NCBI RefSeq assembly: GCF_030009775.1
Contig: NZ_JASCTH010000037.1
Span: 37,092 to 101,091, forward strand
DNA length: 64,000 nt
From: Actinoplanes sandaracinus
GTDB taxonomy: Bacteria > Actinomycetota > Actinomycetes > Mycobacteriales > Micromonosporaceae
Direction: 5' to 3'
Of the stretch, positions 1 to 8,130 are shown piece by piece. A program made the translations under genes and the position numbers. The notes under the pieces are model-generated. The model saw nothing but the letters and a program-made list of their open reading frames with translations, was not told the origin of the DNA and did not search any database. Each line of letters starts with the position of its first letter. The first letter of the stretch is position 1.

Positions 1-693
1 GCATTGCACGACGAGGGTACGAAGTTGATCGGGAAGCCCATCGGCGCCGTCGGCGCCTTCCGGGCGGGCGCCGGTGATCATTTCCGTTACGACCACTCCG
101 AGCGAGAAGACGTCGGCGGCTGCTGTGGGGGATCCCCCGGCACGCAGCTCCGGCGCTACGTATCCCGGGGTGCCGCCTATGGTGCCGCGGTGCCCGGCCT
201 CGAGCACGAGCGCTCCCACGCCAAAGTCGGTGATCTTGATCCTGGGTGGCCGGCTGTTTCGTTCGACGAGGACGTTCTCCGGTTTCAGATCCAGATGAAC
301 GACGCCCTGGGCGTGCGCGGCGGCCAGTGCGGTGGCGACCTGACTGGCGATGGCGCAGGCGTCGGCAGCAGGCAGCGTGCCGCCCTGTTCGGCCAGGTGA
401 CGCCGCAAATTGGGTCCGTCGACGAACTCGAGAAGCAGCGCGAGCCGACCGCGTTCGAAGACGACTTCACGCAACTCGACGATGAACTCGTGCTGCAGGC
501 CACGCAGGACCGCCTCCTCCTGAAGGAAGCTGTTGCGCAGCGCGCGGTTGTCGGCGAGATCGGGACGAAGCAGCTTGGCGACGAGCGGCGGACCGCCGTC
601 GATGCGGGTGGCGCGGCGGACGATCCCGATCGCCCCGCGGCCTATCTCCTCGTGGAGCACGTAGTCCCGGCCAAGAGTCTCCTCCTGCGCCAC
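1..693 (-). CDS. Ser/Thr protein kinase, N-terminal part (runs off the window)
   Basis: This is the first 231 codons of a Hanks-type Ser/Thr kinase; the 3' end lies outside the window. The start is a GTG at 693, five bases after a GGAGG. Visible motifs are the glycine loop (GRGAIG, residues 18-23), the ATP-binding Lys40, the catalytic HLDLKPEN near residue 133, DFG near 156 and an APE motif. The HRD arginine is replaced by Leu, so it is a non-RD kinase. It is a close paralogue of the kinase at 12668-14071, with matching motif spacing. It lies next to a WXG100 gene and points away from it, so a role in the type VII secretion and toxin locus is an inference from position. The membrane and sensor part cannot be seen. 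Confidence 0.9.
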   Translation of the reverse strand, partial: MAQEETLGRDYVLHEEIGRGAIGIVRRATRIDGGPPLVAKLLRPDLADNRALRNSFLQEEAVLRGLQHEFIVELREVVFERGRLALLLEFVDGPNLRRHLAEQGGTLPAADACAIASQVATALAAAHAQGVVHLDLKPENVLVERNSRPPRIKITDFGVGALVLEAGHRGTIGGTPGYVAPELRAGGSPTAAADVFSLGVVVTEMITGARPEGADGADGLPDQLRTLVVQC

Positions 694-789
694 GGACGCC
701 TCCCTCACGCTCGGCACCGAGCCTGTTGCTGACCACGGCTGCTGTCTCCGTACTGGAAGGTCAGGTTCAACCGCACGGGGATGCCGCCG

Positions 790-1074
790 TCAGCCACCAC
801 CACCAGCCGCCATGATGTTCTGCGAAATTTTGTTCAGCTGTTCCCGTAACTGCCCGAGTTCTTCTTGCGCCCGGTCCAAAGCCTTCTTCGTATCCGGCCA
901 TATCTGGCCGCGAAACTGCTCCGCGAGGGGCCCATCCCAGACGTTCGAGTCAGAAAGAGTCTGACCTTGACCGTCAAGCTTCGTGATCTGCTCGGCCAGT
1001 CCGCCGCTGATGATAGCCTGCATTTGACTGATGGCGGTTTTGGCCTGTTCAGTAGAAAGTACACGGGTTGCCAT
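790..1074 (-). CDS. WXG100-family (ESAT-6-like) protein
   Basis: This 94-residue helical protein has the usual WXG100 length. The turn between its two predicted helices carries WDG (residues 46-48) in place of the classical WXG, and the C-terminus ends in a Gly run (AAGGGG). The ATG at 1074 follows GGGAGGGAG at a good distance. Proteins of this family are small secreted substrates or chaperone-like partners of type VII secretion systems, and the EccC-type ATPase at 8131-12423 would be the matching motor. It is transcribed divergently from the second helical gene at 1208, so the 133-bp gap probably holds both promoters. The family call is firm. The pairing with the RHS toxin is inferred from position. 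Confidence 0.85.
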   Translation of the reverse strand: MATRVLSTEQAKTAISQMQAIISGGLAEQITKLDGQGQTLSDSNVWDGPLAEQFRGQIWPDTKKALDRAQEELGQLREQLNKISQNIMAAGGGG

Positions 1075-1207
1075 TTCCGTTCTCCCTCCCTATACGTATT
1101 CAGCGCAAATTCACCGTACTGGCCCCCCTGGTCCGTGTCAGTCGGACTTACGAATCGGTAAGCCGCGCGAGCACTCTGTGAGGGCTCCGGCCGGCTCGGG
1201 AGGGGTG

Positions 1208-1657
1208 ATGGCCGAAATGGAAGCGATCGAGGACGATGTTCGCTTTGCCTGGGCTGCCGCAGAGCGTCTCGCGGCGGAGTTCCAGGCTACCGCGGCGATC
1301 CTCGAGGGACAGGTTTCGCAGCGCAACACGATCGCCGGAGAGGCGAAACGGGAATGGCGGGGCGTGTACGCGGAGCAATTCACCAGACGTCTGCGCACCT
1401 GCACGAGCGACACACAGCGCCTGGCCGAGGCGATGCGGGCAGCCGCAAATCAGGTGGATGAGCTGGCGGGGCTGGCTCGCGAGGAGCAGAACAATCGGAA
1501 ACGGGCTCGTGAGTGGGCGGCGCGGGAGAAGAATGAAGGATTCCTCGAGAAGGTCGAGGAGCTGTTCACGGGCGAGGGCGACAAACCGCCCGCCCCTCCC
1601 CCGGGTAAGCAGCCCCACTTCACCGCGCCGGCGCCGGTCGCCGGAGGCCGGGAGTAG
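1208..1657 (+). CDS. WXG-like helical partner protein upstream of RHS toxin
   Basis: This is a 149-residue, mostly alpha-helical protein with a central WRGVY (around residues 54-58) between two long amphipathic helices, as in WXG100/DUF type VII substrates. It ends in a charged and Pro-rich tail. I chose the ATG at 1208 because GGGAGG lies 4-5 nt upstream; an ATG at 1217 is the alternative, and upstream in-frame starts lack a ribosome site. The stop codon is 5 nt before the RHS toxin start, so the two genes are almost certainly co-transcribed. Small helical proteins in this position commonly act as targeting or chaperone partners for large type VII toxins. That role is inferred here. No catalytic motif is seen. 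Confidence 0.8.
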   Translation: MAEMEAIEDDVRFAWAAAERLAAEFQATAAILEGQVSQRNTIAGEAKREWRGVYAEQFTRRLRTCTSDTQRLAEAMRAAANQVDELAGLAREEQNNRKRAREWAAREKNEGFLEKVEELFTGEGDKPPAPPPGKQPHFTAPAPVAGGRE

Positions 1658-1662
1658 TCGAC

Positions 1663-4600
1663 ATGCCCATCAGCTCGGCTCGCCCCGATGACCTGAACGC
1701 CTTCGCCGCGAAGAGTCGCGCCTCCGATGAGGCCCTGCGCGGGCACCACACGAAGCTCATCGCGGTCTACCGCGAGTTCCTCGCAGGAACGAGCTGGGGA
1801 CACTTCGATGCCGACTCGTTGCTGCGGGGGCTCGATCGTTACCTCGACCTCAACGAGGTCGACGCGCAATGGGTGGTGCAGATCGCGGCGGCGTTCCAGG
1901 CCGCCGGAGGCAGCGGGAACATGTCCCGGCTGCCGGATGCGGCGATCAAGGCGAGCCTGCGGGGCGCCGGACTGAGCGGCGGCCGGGCGTCGGTCACCTT
2001 CGACGATCCGGTGGCCTACGGCATGCCTCCGACCACTGGCTACACCAATGACCCGGTCAACACCGCCAGCGGCAACTTCATCCAGGTGGAGGACGACCTG
2101 TCGTTCACCGGCCTGGTGGAGGGAATGCGGTTCACCCGTACGTACAACAGCCGCTCGGACCGTGCGGGTCCGTTCGGTCCCGGCTGGTCGTCGTGGGCGA
2201 CGGCGAGGTTGCGTCCCCGCCCCGACGGCATGGAGTACGAAGGACCGGACGGTCAGCGGGCCGTGTTTCCCCGGATGGGGGCGGGTTACGGCCGGGTGCT
2301 CGGGGTCAACGCACTGGTGGAGGCGCTGCCGTCCGGGTGGGTGCTGCAGTGGTTCGGCGGGGGACGATGGGAGTTCGACGCCGCCGGGCTGCCGGTGCGC
2401 GCCGACCGTGGGCCCGGCACGGCGATCTGGTTGCGGCACGACGACGACGGGCAGCTCGTCGAACTCACGCACGCGGCCGGCAAGCGCCTCAGTGTGGCCT
2501 GGGACGGTGCGCGTATCACCTCGCTGGCGTGCTCGGACGGCCGCCGCGTCTCCTACCGCTACGACCCGGCTGGACACCTGGTGGAGGTCGAAGGCGCGAC
2601 GGGTACGAGGTGCTACGACGTCGACGACAACGGCCGCCTGGTCTCGGTGACCGACGCCGACGGCGTGGCCGAGGCGGTCAACACCTACGACGCCGTCGGC
2701 CGGGTGATCGAGCAACGGTCCCGGTTCGGTCGGCGCACGCTTTTCGCTTACCTGCCGGGTGGGGTCACCGTCACCAGTGACGACGTCGGAGGCCCCACAA
2801 ACACCTACATCCATGACCGGGTCGGCCGGCTGCTCGCCGTCATCGACGGCCACGGCGAGCGGTTCACCATGAACTACGACGACTGGGGCAACCCCGTCGC
2901 GGTGACCGAACGCAACGGTGCGGTGACGGTGCAGGAGTGGGACGGCCGGGCCCGCCTGGTCCGGAGGGTGCTGCCCACCGGCGCCGAGTTCACCTTCTCC
3001 TACGACGACGCGGACCGGGTCGTGGAGGTCGCCGCATCCACCGACGCGGTCACGCGGTACCGCTACGAGGGCGAGGAGCGCACCCCGTCGGAAATCGTCG
3101 ACGCAGAGGGCGGAGTCACGGAGCTGACCGTCGCCGGTGGCCTGATCAAGCGAATCAGCGACCCAGACAGCGTCGAGCTTCGATTCGCGTTCGACCGAGA
3201 CGGCAATGTCGTCGCCGCCACCGACGCCGACGGGCAGACCGCCCGTTTCGACCGCGACCCCGCCGGACGGATAACCGCCACCATCACCCCCTCCGGCTGG
3301 CGCACCACCTTCGCCTATGAGGCACAAGGAAAACCGCTCGAACGACGCGACCCGATCGGCGCGGTCTGGCGTTACGGACACACCCCAGGCGGGCGGATGA
3401 CGAGCGTGACAGACCCGACCGGCGCCCGGGAGGAGATCCACTACGGCGAGCACGGCAACTCGGCCGCCTTCGTCGACGCGCTCGGTCACGCCACCAGCAG
3501 CCGCTACGACACCTTCGGCAACCTGATCGGGATGGTCGCCCCGGACGGCGCGAAGTGGGAGTTGGGTTACGACGAGCTGTCCCGTCTGACCAGTCTTGCG
3601 GACCCGGCCGGTGCGATGTGGCTGCGCGAGTACGACGTCAACGGCAACCTGACCGACAGCATCGACCCGGTCGGCACGCGCCACACAACCACCTTGGACC
3701 TGGCCGGTCGGGTTGTTGCCGTCAGTGATGGGGCTTTCTCCAGCACCTTTGACCTTGATCCGCTGGGCCGCGTCCTTGCTCACCGCCGTGCGGACGGTAG
3801 CCAGACACGCACCAGCTATGACCGATGCAGCCGGCCGACCACGGTGGAAGACCCTACCGGAGCGATCACCCGCACCGAGTACACCCTCGCCGGACGAATC
3901 CGTCGCGTCGCGTCGCCGTCGGGCCGGGTGGTGGAGTACGAGTATGACCGATGCGGCCGTCTAGCCGCCCGGATCAACGGTGCGGGTCGGCGCTGGGAGC
4001 ACCGGTATGACGCCGACGGCGGGCTCACCGAGCGGGTCTCACCCGGGGGAGATGTCGAACGTTTCAGCTATGACGCCGCAGGCCGGCTAGTGGAGTCGAC
4101 GACCACGGGTCAAGGGACGACCCGCTACGGGTACGACGCCGCGGGCCGCGTGGTGTCGATCACCGATCGGGTCGCGGGCCTCCGCCGATTCAGCTATGAC
4201 CCTGCGGGACGGCTCGTCGAAGCGATCGACGCGAACGGCGGTACCACCCGCTACTCCTACAACGAACGCGGTTGGCCGATCGAGATCGTCGACCCCATGG
4301 GCGGCACGGTCACCCGCCGCTACGACGAGGCCGGCCGGATCGTCGCCGAGACCGACGCCCTTGGCCGGACCGCTACCCTGACCTACGACGCCGCAGGGCG
4401 GCTGACCGAGCACGTCGACGGAGCCGGCAACCGGATGCGGTGCTCCTATGACACCGCCGGCCGGGTCAGCGCGTTCGGCCCGGTGGGCCGGCCGCCGGTC
4501 ACGATCGAGCGCGACGCGCTCGGCCGGGCCGTCGTGATCGACGAGCCCGGGTCCTTCCGCCACCGACTGTGCTGGGACCCTGCTGGGCGGCTGGTCGAGC

Positions 4601-6840
4601 GGCACCGCGATGGGCTCGCCATGCGGTGGCGCTACAACGAGGATGGGGACCGCTCCGAGATTGGCTACCCGGACGGTACCGAGACCACGTACACCTACGA
4701 CCCGGCCGGTCTCGTCACCGGCCTACACCACCCCGCGCTGGGCACCGTCGAGCTGGAGCGTGACCTGTCGGGGCGACTGGTGGGGGCCACGGGCGACGGC
4801 ATGCGTGCCCGCTGGCGCTACGACAATGGCGAGCTCACGGGCTACGAAGTCGAGACCGGCGGCAAGCGGCGGGTGACGGAGCTGACGCGCGACGCGCTGG
4901 GGCGCGTCGCCTCCGGGGCCATAGATGGCGATGTTCAACTCTTTTCGTACGACGCTGCCGGCCTGATGACATCCGCCGCCATCCCCGCCGGCGCGTTCGC
5001 CTTCACCTACGACTCCAACGGTCGGCTCGTGCACGAGGCTTCTCCGGCCGGGACCGTTGAGTACCGACACGATGTCGCCGGGCAGCTGATCTCCCGGCGA
5101 CAGGCGTCCGTCGTGACTACGTATGAGTACGACGGTTCAGGCCGACGGGTGTCGGAGACCGAAGCCAGCTCGGACAGCGACGACAGCGTGGGCTCTGACG
5201 ACGCCGACGAATTCGCGCCTGAAGCCGTTGTCGACGCTCTCGGCGAACTGGCTGAGGTCAACGGGACACCGCTGCTGTGGGACACCGCGGATCCGCTCAC
5301 GCCGTTGTGCTGGATGGGCGGGAAAGCAGTGATCGGCAACGGCTCACCCTGGGGGTTGGCCGGCGCCGAGGAGATTACTTGGCTGGCGCCCGACTGGCAG
5401 GGCACGATCGGCGAGGCGCGCGATCCCTGGGGCGCGGCCGCCCCGACTCCATCGGGCACTGTCGCCACCGCGGCGCCGCGATTGGGCTACCGGGGTGAGG
5501 TCGAATTCGGCGGGCTGATTTGGCTCCGCAACCGGGTCTACGACCCTGCGACCCGTTCGTTCCTGCAGCCGGACCCACGTCCGCCCGTGCCCGGTACCTC
5601 CTGGGCTGCCAACCCTTACCACTACGCCGGCAACAACCCCATCAACCTTGTCGACCCCCTCGGCCTGCGGCCCGTCAGCGACGCCGAACTCCGCAAGCAC
5701 CGCGACCAGATGGGACACAACCTCTGGGAACGCGAGGCACCCAACTGGCTACAAGACAATTGGGACACCGTCGCCGTGGGCGTCTTTGGCTCCTCAGGCC
5801 TACTGCTCAGCGATAACGGCCGGAAGATTGCCGGGGAGTCGCTCGACGGATTCACGCAACGTGCCCACGACGTTGCGGACTTGTTCGCAGTGGTCACGCA
5901 GGATCGCCATCTCGGGGGTCGACCCGTATCTCAGGCAGAGCGGGATGACATAGCCGGGAGGGCTCCTGGGGCACTCTCCACCGTGAACAGGCTGGTGACG
6001 AGCTACTTGAAGGGCGTCTGGGTCGACGGCGCCTGGGGAACCGTCAAGAGCCTGTATGGCATGGTGAACTTCACGGACTGGGAGACGTTCAGTACGTCGT
6101 GGATCGGTTTGGGCAAACTCGCACTTGCGCTCAACCCGTTGACGACGGCTGTAAACGAGTTCACTGACCTTCCCGGGCTCAAGCGTGGCGAACTCGGCAG
6201 GACCCTGGTGGACACCGGCAAATCGCTGCTGGCGTGGGATACCTGGAAGGAAGACCCCGCTCGGGCATCCGGCCAAGTGGTGTTCGGCGTCGTCGAGGCG
6301 GTCCTGGGCACCAAGGGGGCCGGCGCGGCGGCCAAGGCGGCCAAGGGGGCCGGCGCGGCGGCCAAGGCGGCAAGCGCGGTGGTTAGGAAATTGGAGACCA
6401 CAGGGCTTGGCGCGAAGTACATCGCGAAACTTACGCCAGCGCAGCAGGTCAATGTATTAAGGGCGCTGGACAGATGGAATGTGGATGCGTCCGGTAAAAA
6501 CCAGGGTGTCACACACATCATTGATTACGCTAGCGGATCTGGTGGGCCTGGCAAGACCAACCGCCTCGCGAAGCTCGAAGAGTACACTGGACGCGGGCCC
6601 TTCGACGTGAATGATCCGAATGTAATAACAGAAGTCACGACCGCGCTGGATGGCCTTGTGGCCAACGTGCCGCCGGAGGGGGTTCGAGTGCTAGGTGAAA
6701 AGACGGCGTACTTCGTTGCAAAGGATGGATCATCTCCGCCTTGGTCGGCTGGACAGAAAGGCATTTCTGTCCTGAAGTACAAGGGTCGGATATCTACATT
6801 CCAAAATGGGGACTTCAAGAAATTCACCAAACTCTCATGA
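1663..6840 (+). CDS. RHS/YD-repeat polymorphic toxin, probable type VII secretion effector
   Basis: This 1725-residue protein has a helical N-terminus (residues 1-85, containing SWGHF) resembling WXG/LXG targeting regions. A DUF6531-like entry segment follows (DPVNTASGNF near residue 128), then about 35 YD repeats (YDxxGRL pattern), then the RHS-associated core (RVYDPATRSFLQPDP near 1290 and NPINLVDPLGL near 1325). The variable tail starts after the core. It contains a short hydrophobic region and an exact duplication of a KGAGAAAKAA segment (residues 1551-1570). The last ~135 residues are a Lys-rich putative toxin domain that I do not recognise. This part is visibly AT-richer than the shell, as expected for exchangeable toxin cassettes. 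RHS shells encapsulate toxins for contact-dependent killing. The gene overlaps its downstream neighbour by 4 nt. Confidence 0.9.
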   Translation: MPISSARPDDLNAFAAKSRASDEALRGHHTKLIAVYREFLAGTSWGHFDADSLLRGLDRYLDLNEVDAQWVVQIAAAFQAAGGSGNMSRLPDAAIKASLRGAGLSGGRASVTFDDPVAYGMPPTTGYTNDPVNTASGNFIQVEDDLSFTGLVEGMRFTRTYNSRSDRAGPFGPGWSSWATARLRPRPDGMEYEGPDGQRAVFPRMGAGYGRVLGVNALVEALPSGWVLQWFGGGRWEFDAAGLPVRADRGPGTAIWLRHDDDGQLVELTHAAGKRLSVAWDGARITSLACSDGRRVSYRYDPAGHLVEVEGATGTRCYDVDDNGRLVSVTDADGVAEAVNTYDAVGRVIEQRSRFGRRTLFAYLPGGVTVTSDDVGGPTNTYIHDRVGRLLAVIDGHGERFTMNYDDWGNPVAVTERNGAVTVQEWDGRARLVRRVLPTGAEFTFSYDDADRVVEVAASTDAVTRYRYEGEERTPSEIVDAEGGVTELTVAGGLIKRISDPDSVELRFAFDRDGNVVAATDADGQTARFDRDPAGRITATITPSGWRTTFAYEAQGKPLERRDPIGAVWRYGHTPGGRMTSVTDPTGAREEIHYGEHGNSAAFVDALGHATSSRYDTFGNLIGMVAPDGAKWELGYDELSRLTSLADPAGAMWLREYDVNGNLTDSIDPVGTRHTTTLDLAGRVVAVSDGAFSSTFDLDPLGRVLAHRRADGSQTRTSYDRCSRPTTVEDPTGAITRTEYTLAGRIRRVASPSGRVVEYEYDRCGRLAARINGAGRRWEHRYDADGGLTERVSPGGDVERFSYDAAGRLVESTTTGQGTTRYGYDAAGRVVSITDRVAGLRRFSYDPAGRLVEAIDANGGTTRYSYNERGWPIEIVDPMGGTVTRRYDEAGRIVAETDALGRTATLTYDAAGRLTEHVDGAGNRMRCSYDTAGRVSAFGPVGRPPVTIERDALGRAVVIDEPGSFRHRLCWDPAGRLVERHRDGLAMRWRYNEDGDRSEIGYPDGTETTYTYDPAGLVTGLHHPALGTVELERDLSGRLVGATGDGMRARWRYDNGELTGYEVETGGKRRVTELTRDALGRVASGAIDGDVQLFSYDAAGLMTSAAIPAGAFAFTYDSNGRLVHEASPAGTVEYRHDVAGQLISRRQASVVTTYEYDGSGRRVSETEASSDSDDSVGSDDADEFAPEAVVDALGELAEVNGTPLLWDTADPLTPLCWMGGKAVIGNGSPWGLAGAEEITWLAPDWQGTIGEARDPWGAAAPTPSGTVATAAPRLGYRGEVEFGGLIWLRNRVYDPATRSFLQPDPRPPVPGTSWAANPYHYAGNNPINLVDPLGLRPVSDAELRKHRDQMGHNLWEREAPNWLQDNWDTVAVGVFGSSGLLLSDNGRKIAGESLDGFTQRAHDVADLFAVVTQDRHLGGRPVSQAERDDIAGRAPGALSTVNRLVTSYLKGVWVDGAWGTVKSLYGMVNFTDWETFSTSWIGLGKLALALNPLTTAVNEFTDLPGLKRGELGRTLVDTGKSLLAWDTWKEDPARASGQVVFGVVEAVLGTKGAGAAAKAAKGAGAAAKAASAVVRKLETTGLGAKYIAKLTPAQQVNVLRALDRWNVDASGKNQGVTHIIDYASGSGGPGKTNRLAKLEEYTGRGPFDVNDPNVITEVTTALDGLVANVPPEGVRVLGEKTAYFVAKDGSSPPWSAGQKGISVLKYKGRISTFQNGDFKKFTKLS
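6311..6370 (+). repeat. Two exact 30-bp tandem copies inside the RHS toxin gene
   Basis: Positions 6311-6340 and 6341-6370 are identical 30-mers. They keep the frame and encode a repeated Lys-Gly-Ala-Gly-Ala-rich decapeptide just before the toxin domain. This is a recent in-frame duplication in a flexible linker. Confidence 0.95.
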
Positions 6841-7352
6841 CTCTTCATATTATGTACGATATGAGGGTAAGCAAGATTGAGCCGTGGGCGGAATTTAATG
6901 AGTACGAAGGGCAGTTGGAGGGTGAGGTTGCGAACACGTTACTTACGTGCCATGTGGTAATGAATAGCGGGGAGTTATGGCGGCAGATCAGCATCGGCGA
7001 CGTGGTTCGCATTGATTTGTGGCTTGAACGGAGCGGATCTATCGGCAAGTCGTTGGCGAAAGATGCGGCGGAGTTGGTGCAGCTAGAAGGAGTCCAGTAC
7101 CGCGCGACAGGTGAAGTTGTCGCCTCAGTAGGCGAGGAAGTGCTCCTAGCTACCGACCCGCAATTGCGGGTCGATCTGGACATTCCCAGCACGATGGCCT
7201 TTGCGCTTCCACGCTTGGGCGAATCGATCGAAGTATCGGGGACTCTGCGCGCGGAACTTGCGGAAGACTGGCGTCCCGGTCCCGGTCCCGTTCCTCGGGG
7301 CCGGGTGCAGCAGCATTCTCGTGTTCCCCAGCGTGAGCTTCGCTCTGGGTGA
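6837..7352 (+). CDS. Putative immunity protein of the RHS toxin
   Basis: The ATG at 6837 overlaps the toxin stop codon (ATGA), which implies translational coupling; an ATG at 6852 is an alternative. The product is up to 171 residues, probably beta-rich, acidic and without membrane segments, and I recognise no family. Position (directly after the toxin), low GC matching the toxin tip, and coupling are the hallmarks of an immunity gene. The last ~25 codons are Pro/Arg-rich with normal high GC, and they run into a region of transposase debris. The native C-terminus may therefore have been replaced by read-through after an insertion or deletion near 7270. The immunity role is inferred and no motif proves it. 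Confidence 0.6.
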   Translation: MTLHIMYDMRVSKIEPWAEFNEYEGQLEGEVANTLLTCHVVMNSGELWRQISIGDVVRIDLWLERSGSIGKSLAKDAAELVQLEGVQYRATGEVVASVGEEVLLATDPQLRVDLDIPSTMAFALPRLGESIEVSGTLRAELAEDWRPGPGPVPRGRVQQHSRVPQRELRSG

Positions 7353-7479
7353 TCTTTTCGGCCAGCGTCTGACAGGCCTGCTCTACTGGACTCGCCCAGC
7401 TGATCGCAGCAATGCTCCGGGTCGGCCGGGAGGTTCCGGGCGTGCCAAGGTCATCGCCGCGCGGTGTCATGCCCATGAC

Positions 7480-7960
7480 TGGGACGACCAGAACGCCCGC
7501 GACGCTTTTGGCTGGTCAACGACATGATCATCGCCTCGGCAGGTGCCAGATTCTGGAAACACCGCTTACAAGACCGGTGAGGCCCGCGCCACCCTGGCCG
7601 AGGCCGGGCGAACGGCGATCATTAAACCTGCACCCTGCCCCTGCGCTCGGCCGCGCCCGGTGGATACACGATCGACGAGCTCACCGTTGATGAATTGGCC
7701 GGAACCGTGATCTGCCCGACCGGGTAACCCGCCGGTTGACGGCAAACGCACCGGCATCTTCGGTGCCGGCTACTACCGGCCGATGGTCGAACGCTCCATT
7801 GGCCGGCTGATCGGAGCAAAAGCCCGCTGTTGGAACTGCGATACCGCGGCACCACCGCGAACGCCTGGTGGCTACACGCACCTGCATCGCCGACCTCAAC
7901 CCGCGCCGCCTGCTCAACCGCGGCGTCGCCTGGCAGCCCACCGGCTGGGCCCTCGCCTGA
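7480..7960 (+). pseudogene. Eroded IS1182-like transposase fragment
   Basis: The + strand between about 7570 and 7960 encodes, in shifting frames, pieces that match my memory of the C-terminal half of actinobacterial IS1182-type DDE transposases. They are GEARATLAEAGRTAIIKP, then YTIDELTVDELAGTVICPTG followed by a stop, then YRPMVERSIGRLI, LRYRGTTANAWWLH, and LNPRRLLNRGV ending at the TGA at 7958-7960. At least three frameshifts and one nonsense codon break it, and the N-terminal half is missing or unrecognisable. The rest of 7353-8130 shows no intact gene. It separates the toxin/immunity genes from the secretion ATPase. Confidence 0.65.
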
Positions 7961-8130
7961 GGCTCACCCAGACCAGCGCCTCCCTGACCGCACAACCCGC
8001 CATAGATCGCTCCAACGATGGGAAGGCATCCTCGCAGTCCTCAAACGCGGTGACCTACGGCGGCCAGACGGCCACTTGAGAAACCTTCCCCGTCACCTCT
8101 GTCCTGCCTCCTGGAGGAAACCGGGATTGT

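Noticed and set aside
1450..3783. A 777-codon open frame on the minus strand opposite the RHS gene
   Set aside because: It mirrors the repeated YD units of the + gene, has no ribosome site, and its Val/Asp/Arg-rich content is that of a high-GC antisense frame.
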